Assembly: GCA_002420235.1 (NCBI GenBank)
Contig: DIHQ01000117.1
Span: 1 to 11,481 of the forward strand
Length of the DNA stretch: 11,481 nt
Reading direction: 5' to 3'
Origin: Flavobacteriales bacterium UBA5692
GTDB taxonomy: Bacteria; Bacteroidota; Bacteroidia; Flavobacteriales_D; Sanyastnellaceae
In this document: one piece after another, positions 7,250 through 11,481 of the stretch
Layout of the letters: each line of letters opens with the position of its first letter
Position numbering within the stretch: the stretch's first letter is position 1
Translations under genes and position numbers: made by a program
Notes under the pieces: model-generated
Told to the model about the DNA's origin: nothing
Seen by the model: only the letters and a program-made list of their open reading frames with translations
Database searches by the model: none

Positions 7250-9214
7250 ATGCAAAATTGGAACGATAATCGTATGAGAAGTCTTCAATTCTGGCGGCAC
7301 TGTCTAATGGTTTTTGGCTTTTCCACTGCTTTTTCAGTGCGGCCGGTCCCCGCCCAGGAGCCGAATTTTCCCCATGAATCGGAACGTGACCTAGTCGTCA
7401 TTCCACTCCGCCACGATTCTGAAGGGCTCAGGCGAAGCGGCGCAGGGGCCCGAGGCGCTGCTCTGTCTTTACCATTTTTCGATGACTTTTCAACCCCTTC
7501 CATGCCCGGTCCAGGTTTTGAAGGATACGAGATGTACCAACGCTGGGTATCGGGTTCAGCCCGTATCACCTCAACTTATGCGTTGAACGCACCTACCATA
7601 GGATGCGCTACCCTGGACGGTTTGGACCGGACGGGTTATCCGTACAATTTTTTGGAGGTAAATACGCCGGGTTGGGCGGATACTTTGACGTCGATGCCGA
7701 TTGCACTCAACGGATACTTCCCCGAATCCAACATTCACCTCATGTTTTACGTCGAAGGTGGCGGTAGGGGTAATGCACCTGATCCGGGAGACGACGAACT
7801 GGTTTTGGAATTTAAATCTGAAAATGACGTGACCGGAGAAGTAATCTGGACTGAGGTATGGTCGACAGATAGCATAACCACGGAGACTTTTACACGGGTA
7901 TTCGTACCTGTAAATCAATTCCAATGGCTGGATAACGCCTTTCAATTCCGATTCCGCAACTGGGGAGCATTGGCTGGAAATGTAGACCTATGGCACTTGG
8001 ATTACATCTTGCTCGATGACCAAATTGATCCGTCGACTTTTGAGGTGCAGAGTGAGGTTGCTATCATCGAACCGGTGAATTCATTCTTGCGGGAATTTAC
8101 ACGGATGCCTTGGAACCACTTCAGTGCGAACCCGGTATTTTATATGAGAGATAGCCTAGTCATTGAGCAGCGTAACTTGAGTACGACTCAGGCTGATAAC
8201 ATTGAAAGTGGATTCTCCGTCGCCTTCAATGGTTCAAGCGATACGTACCCAAGTCCTTTCCAAAATACAAATGTCCTGCCGGAGGCTCCATTTACAACTC
8301 CGATTTACCTCGGTAACAATCCCCAAGGTGAAGATTTCGTGTTCGATACGGCCGTGAGCGATACTTCGGCGGTTTTTGACGTTGCGGTGTGGCAAAGTTC
8401 AATTGGTTTGCTGCACACGGAGAAAGTCGGTGTTCCTGATAATGACAGCATCATTTTTCAGCAGGTCTTTGACCTTGATTTCGCTTACGATGATGGGACT
8501 GCAGAAAAGGCCTATGCCTTAACTGCAGCCGGGGGTAAATTAGCCATGCGATTTGCGTTGGAAGTGCCGGACACGCTTTTGGGTTTGATGATTCACTTTA
8601 CCCCTTATTACAGCGATGCCGGCGACGAGACATTTTTGCTTCGTGCCTGGGCAGACAGCGCGGGATTGCCCGGTGCAGAGCTCGGGGAAAATTATCAGTT
8701 TCATACGCCGGAGTATTTCACGGACGGATATGATGTGTTTGCTTATTACAGTTATGACGATCCCATCATTGTAGAGGGTAGCATACACGTGGGTCTTGTT
8801 CAAGGCAGCGAGGCTATGCTCAATTTTGGTTTAGACAAGAATACCAATGCCAACTCAGGACAGTTGCACTACCAACTAGGATTGGGGGGCGCGTGGTTGA
8901 ATTCTGATATCGAAGGTACTGTCATGATTCGCCCGATAATGCGTGCTGATTTAACGGATAGTTGGGTTGGCTTTGTGGAGGTTCCTACCTCACAAGACTT
9001 GCGCGTATTTCCAAATCCAGTAAAGAATGGAATGCTTCAGGTTGAAGTAGATGACGCATGCCTCTGGCGCTTATTCGATTCCTTTGGTCGGCAACTGCTA
9101 TCTGGAAATTGGCAGGCCCCGGGCATATACAGCCTAGACATAACGAGATTGGCTCCTGGTACGTACCTCTTGACCACGGCAGAAGGCGAATGTACTCGCT
9201 TCATAGTCGAATAA
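7250..9214 (+). CDS. T9SS-exported protein with type A C-terminal sorting domain, 654 aa
   Basis: Secreted or surface protein of unknown function. The signal peptide (residues ~9-36: basic MRSLQFWRH, hydrophobic CLMVFGFSTAFSV, then RPVPAQ) leads through Sec. The C-terminal ~70 residues (585-654) form a T9SS type A sorting domain: VFPNP (586-590), then beta strands and APGTYLLTT...TRFIVE; such domains are recognised by the Por/Spr translocon and usually removed on export. The body is beta-rich, with LPFFDDFS (74-81), WHLDYILLDD (248-257) and a YDDGTAEKAYAL motif (413-424). I recall such motifs in large Bacteroidota T9SS proteins, where they lie in lectin/jelly-roll-like modules, but no catalytic signature is visible. 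Start 7250 lies 3 bases after the PASTA stop, with AAGG close by; the ATG at 7274 gives a more standard signal peptide and is an equal alternative. The stop overlaps the next ATG (TAATG). Confidence 0.86.
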   Translation: MQNWNDNRMRSLQFWRHCLMVFGFSTAFSVRPVPAQEPNFPHESERDLVVIPLRHDSEGLRRSGAGARGAALSLPFFDDFSTPSMPGPGFEGYEMYQRWVSGSARITSTYALNAPTIGCATLDGLDRTGYPYNFLEVNTPGWADTLTSMPIALNGYFPESNIHLMFYVEGGGRGNAPDPGDDELVLEFKSENDVTGEVIWTEVWSTDSITTETFTRVFVPVNQFQWLDNAFQFRFRNWGALAGNVDLWHLDYILLDDQIDPSTFEVQSEVAIIEPVNSFLREFTRMPWNHFSANPVFYMRDSLVIEQRNLSTTQADNIESGFSVAFNGSSDTYPSPFQNTNVLPEAPFTTPIYLGNNPQGEDFVFDTAVSDTSAVFDVAVWQSSIGLLHTEKVGVPDNDSIIFQQVFDLDFAYDDGTAEKAYALTAAGGKLAMRFALEVPDTLLGLMIHFTPYYSDAGDETFLLRAWADSAGLPGAELGENYQFHTPEYFTDGYDVFAYYSYDDPIIVEGSIHVGLVQGSEAMLNFGLDKNTNANSGQLHYQLGLGGAWLNSDIEGTVMIRPIMRADLTDSWVGFVEVPTSQDLRVFPNPVKNGMLQVEVDDACLWRLFDSFGRQLLSGNWQAPGIYSLDITRLAPGTYLLTTAEGECTRFIVE

Positions 9215-10287
9215 TGGCGATGGTGGTAACAGAAGATAACGACGGATCTGACGAACTTTTTGAGCACCACCGGCTGGTGGCGGATGCCGGGCAGCAGCCG
9301 TTACGTGTCGATAAATTTGTTACCAATTTGATTTCGAGAATGTCACGATCTCGGCTTCAGGCATCTGCCAAGGCTGGATACGTTAGGGTGAATGGGGAGT
9401 CCGTAAAGCCGAATTTCAAAGTGAAATCTGGAGATGTAGTGACGATTGAGTATCCAAAACCGCTGCGCACCTTTGAACTTGTCCCTGAAGCTATGGTACT
9501 GGATATCTTGTTCGAAGACGACCATGTACTGGTCTTGAATAAACCTGCAGATTTAGTCGTCCATCCAGGCAACGGAAACTACACAGGGACGCTTGTTCAC
9601 GGCGTAGCACATCATTTGCACCAGCAAAAGGTGGCATTACCTCCGGAGGCATCCTCCCCTAACTCTGCTTCCGACGAGGTCGTCTTTCCTCGTCCAGGTC
9701 TTGTTCACCGACTTGATAAGGACACTACAGGTGTAATGGTCCTGGGCAAGACAGAAGATGCAATGACGTCACTAAGCCTACAGTTTTTTGAGCGCGCTGT
9801 GGAGCGGCGCTACCTTGCTCTAGTGTGGGGAGATTTGGAAACGGAAGGTACCATTCGGGGCCACATCGGCCGCAATCGCCGCAATCGCAAAATACAAGCA
9901 GTTTTCCCAAACGGGGAGGAAGGAAAGCATGCTGTTACTCATTATAGTGTACTGGAACGATTAGGCCCAGTTACACTAACGGAGTGCAGACTGGAGACCG
10001 GTCGCACTCACCAAATTCGGGTGCACATGGAACACATTGGACACCCGTTATTCGGCGACCCTTCATACGGCGGTAACCGAGCGGTGAAGGGTGTACGGGG
10101 TGGTAAATATCAAGCCTTCTTAAACAATAGCTTTGAGTTGCTTCCTCGCCAGGCATTACACGCAAAGAGTTTGGGCTTCACACACCCTGAGACGGGTAAA
10201 TGGCTAGAATTTGATACGCCGTTACCTACGGATATGGAGGATATTATGGAACGGTGGAAGGCTTACTTGGGAGGGTTATCGTCTTGA
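9214..10287 (+). CDS. rluD: RluA-family 23S rRNA pseudouridine synthase (RluD-like)
   Basis: Isomerises specific uridines to pseudouridine in 23S rRNA (RluD modifies helix 69 in E. coli); assignment to RluD rather than RluC is a best guess. The 357 residues contain an N-terminal S4 RNA-binding domain (about 29-77: RVDKFV..., SRSRLQ, AKAGYVRVNGE) and the catalytic domain with VLNKPADLVVHPG (107-119), the catalytic aspartate D168 in GLVHRLDKDTTGVMVLGKT, and ETGRTHQIRVH...GHPLFGDPSYG (261-286). A somewhat long Ser/Ala-rich loop (~140-158) precedes the catalytic motif. Start 9214 is chosen because it overlaps the T9SS-gene stop by one base (TAATG) and gives a normal length; an ATG at 9220 is possible. 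The frame is open back to an ATG at 9058, but those extra 52 residues lie inside the sorting domain in another frame and look unrelated. Last gene of the PASTA unit; it converges on the DUF6089 gene with 16 bases between stops. Confidence 0.95.
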   Translation: MAMVVTEDNDGSDELFEHHRLVADAGQQPLRVDKFVTNLISRMSRSRLQASAKAGYVRVNGESVKPNFKVKSGDVVTIEYPKPLRTFELVPEAMVLDILFEDDHVLVLNKPADLVVHPGNGNYTGTLVHGVAHHLHQQKVALPPEASSPNSASDEVVFPRPGLVHRLDKDTTGVMVLGKTEDAMTSLSLQFFERAVERRYLALVWGDLETEGTIRGHIGRNRRNRKIQAVFPNGEEGKHAVTHYSVLERLGPVTLTECRLETGRTHQIRVHMEHIGHPLFGDPSYGGNRAVKGVRGGKYQAFLNNSFELLPRQALHAKSLGFTHPETGKWLEFDTPLPTDMEDIMERWKAYLGGLSS

Positions 10288-10303
10288 TAACACTTGACAA
10301 CAC
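10284..10303. repeat. Two 10-bp direct repeats in a convergent stop-codon gap
   Basis: TTGATAACAC (10284-10293) is followed immediately by TTGACAACAC (10294-10303), nine of ten bases identical. The first copy contains the stop codon of the pseudouridine synthase gene (TGA 10285-10287); the second abuts the reverse stop of the DUF6089 gene (10304-10306). It fills the whole intergenic gap. The repeat has no internal dyad, so it does not look like a terminator; a small tandem duplication is the simplest reading. Confidence 0.5.
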
Positions 10304-11245
10304 TTACCTGCGGCTTGATATATGGTCGAGGGCCCTTTCGAATGATGAACGCGTATCAATTATCCGAGCCACTGTAATCTGCAAGGTGCCGTAACTGTCG
10401 TTTGTATCGGGATTGCCACGGTAAGTGCCACCTTCGTGGTATTGATGGTTCTGCACATTGCCCGAAGCGGGGTTGTTGATGGTAGCAATGACTGCTTCGT
10501 TAGACTGTGAACTTATGGCTTCAGCAAGTGGAGAAAGGAAATCCGGGTTAGCGTACATGCCGGAAATGTCGTCGAGGTAATCGGTGAAAGTTGACCGCCA
10601 GGATCCTTCAAATCCCAATACCCAGCCGTATCCTAGTCCGAATTCTATGCCGAAACCTAGGGGGATAGCTGCAATCAAAGAGGCATATTCCTCGACCTGA
10701 CCCTCTGTTCGGAGGGGACGGAGATCATACCATCTGTTTTCCCATTCGTTATCAGGGTCATAAGTGATTTGTGCTTGTGGATTGTGCAAAACGCCGTACG
10801 CTCCAGTGAAAACAAATCCTCGAATAAAAAGCTTCCCGGGCACAGAGAAATTACGGTTGGTGCTTCGGTCGGCTATGCGAAACACCATAAAATCCGTTCG
10901 AAATCCGAATTCCACCATGCGGTTGCGGAAGTTCAAGTTGCGCGCTTGGCGCGCGGGATCATCGGCATTATGATCTGCCTGGCGGATGTGTACGTAATTG
11001 ACTTCACCTGAGATTCTGACCCTGTCGTTTGCAGCGTAGCGCAAAAATCCACCAATCGTCGGAGAGGTAGTGATGATGTTGGCATCTAGAAGTGAGGCAC
11101 GTGGTTCAAATTTTCCACCAATTTCTCCGAGGTAGTTGGACCCACCAATCACGAAGCCTGTGGACAGTGGTGTATGCTGTGCAAGGCCTATAGAACCGCT
11201 CAGAAACAAAATTACAACGGGGACGAATCGCATGCTTAAACGCAT
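10304..11245 (-). CDS. DUF6089-type outer-membrane beta-barrel protein, 313 aa
   Basis: Probable outer-membrane protein of unknown function. Residues ~5-23 form a signal peptide (MRFVPVVILFLSGSIGLAQ). The mature part begins with FVIGGSNYLGEIGG (31-44), then alternates hydrophobic and polar residues in beta-strand style with many aromatic/Gly turns: GFLRY, VRISGEVNYVHI, RNRMVEFGFRTDFMVF, IRGFVFTGAYGVLHNPQA, WYDLRPLRTEGQ, and TFTDYLDDISGMY (219-231). The last two motifs and the GGSNYLG start are what I recall from DUF6089, a Bacteroidota family often described as porin-like barrels. A Ser/Asn-rich loop (~240-285) precedes the final strand (YGTLQITVARII). The extra C-terminal tail (SFERALDHISSRR) is basic. 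Start 11245 is used; ATG 11233 gives the same signal peptide with a shorter n-region. It lies downstream of, and on the same strand as, the ABC-F-like gene, with 93 bases between. Confidence 0.8.
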   Translation of the reverse strand: MRLSMRFVPVVILFLSGSIGLAQHTPLSTGFVIGGSNYLGEIGGKFEPRASLLDANIITTSPTIGGFLRYAANDRVRISGEVNYVHIRQADHNADDPARQARNLNFRNRMVEFGFRTDFMVFRIADRSTNRNFSVPGKLFIRGFVFTGAYGVLHNPQAQITYDPDNEWENRWYDLRPLRTEGQVEEYASLIAAIPLGFGIEFGLGYGWVLGFEGSWRSTFTDYLDDISGMYANPDFLSPLAEAISSQSNEAVIATINNPASGNVQNHQYHEGGTYRGNPDTNDSYGTLQITVARIIDTRSSFERALDHISSRR

Positions 11246-11268
11246 ACTGCCAAAATCTTACATGGGTT

Positions 11269-11289
11269 GCGAAAGGCGAAAGGCGAAAG
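11269..11289. repeat. Three perfect 7-bp tandem repeats upstream of the DUF6089 gene
   Basis: GCGAAAG occurs three times without change (CTTTCGC x3 on the coding strand of the downstream gene), 24-44 bases upstream of its ATG at 11245. A TAAGATTTTG sequence lies between the repeat and the ATG; it resembles the Bacteroidota -7 box with wrong internal spacing. If it acts as one, the repeats occupy the -33/spacer region. The unit length is not a multiple of three and the repeat is outside any coding frame I accept, so copy-number change would alter promoter or leader spacing rather than protein. Confidence 0.65.
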
Positions 11290-11338
11290 GGTTATTTTGA
11301 AGCCACTTTTAAACATGACTATCAACAATTCACTATTT

Positions 11339-11481
11339 TCAGTGTGCTTGTTTATTGATTTTTTCGAGGGATTCGCTGGCCGCTGTCCATTTTTCAAAAG
11401 CATCACTTAAATCTTGTTGAATGGCCTCGTATTGGTAGGCGAGTTCTGTTAATTTTTGGCGGTCCCCGGGGTCGATTTCAG
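11339..11481 (-). CDS. Probable ABC-F ATPase, C-terminal end (5' truncated)
   Basis: The frame enters from the right edge and ends at TGA (11341-11339), giving 46 complete residues. They begin EIDPGDRQKLTELAYQYE and continue as a charged amphipathic helix with AFEKWTAASESLEKI near the end. The arrangement L..l...Y..i...L...f.kW...se.le is what I recall from the C-terminal coiled-coil extension of Bacteroidota ABC-F (EttA/Uup-type) translation factors, where the end pattern is like 'RWLELSE'. No ATPase motif lies within the window, so the call rests only on this tail; any other protein with a coiled-coil end would also fit. Same strand as the DUF6089 gene and upstream of it. Confidence 0.55.
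   Translation of the reverse strand, partial: EIDPGDRQKLTELAYQYEAIQQDLSDAFEKWTAASESLEKINKQAH

Noticed and set aside
9058..9213. Upstream start of the pseudouridine synthase inside the T9SS gene
   Set aside because: The 52 extra residues are an out-of-frame reading of the sorting domain; the TAATG junction at 9212-9216 gives a normal family length.
1..11481. Defence system, prophage, integron, CRISPR or toxin-antitoxin module (prompted by the MazG-like name)
   Set aside because: The MazG-like gene has no MazE/MazF partner and sits with dtd in a housekeeping context. No integrase, transposase, repeat-spacer array, tRNA attachment site or phage gene is visible.

Overview
The window looks like a chromosomal segment of a Bacteroidota member, probably a marine Flavobacteriales-type lineage (Cryomorphaceae/Schleiferiaceae-like; the exact family cannot be set from sequence alone). 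The clues are a secreted protein with a type IX secretion (T9SS) C-terminal sorting domain, a DUF6089-type outer-membrane protein, a kinase-free PASTA membrane protein next to an RluA-family pseudouridine synthase, and weak or absent Shine-Dalgarno sequences. Coding density is very high. I see no stable RNA gene, insertion sequence, integrase, CRISPR array or other sign of recent transfer.

Layout. 1-381 (+): C-terminal part of NH3-dependent NAD synthetase (nadE), cut by the window edge. 391-4036 (-): a tight three-gene unit transcribed right to left, dtd (D-aminoacyl-tRNA deacylase), a MazG-like nucleotide pyrophosphohydrolase, and a 953-residue secreted VPS10/sortilin-like beta-propeller protein. 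Both junctions are 4-base ATGA stop/start overlaps. 4037-4148: divergent promoter region. 4149-6392 (+): purL, the small-type FGAM synthase subunit. 6446-10287 (+): a second tight unit of PASTA membrane protein, T9SS-exported 654-residue protein and RluA-family pseudouridine synthase, joined by a 3-base gap and a one-base TAATG overlap. 10304-11245 (-): DUF6089-type outer-membrane beta-barrel protein, convergent with the pseudouridine synthase. 11339-11481 (-): the last 46 codons of what is probably an ABC-F ATPase.

How the genes fit together. nadE, purL, dtd, the MazG-like enzyme and the pseudouridine synthase are cytosolic housekeeping functions: NAD and purine synthesis, clearing of mischarged tRNA and of aberrant nucleotides, and 23S rRNA modification. 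Interleaved with them, and apparently translationally coupled to them, are three envelope or secreted proteins (VPS10-like, PASTA, T9SS cargo), followed by a fourth (DUF6089). This mixing is the most distinctive feature of the window.

I did not find convincing evidence for a wholly new system. The best leads are the two coupled units with secreted proteins of unknown function, a 12-bp perfect palindrome overlapping the purL start codon, and a 7-bp x3 tandem repeat in the promoter/leader region of the DUF6089 gene.
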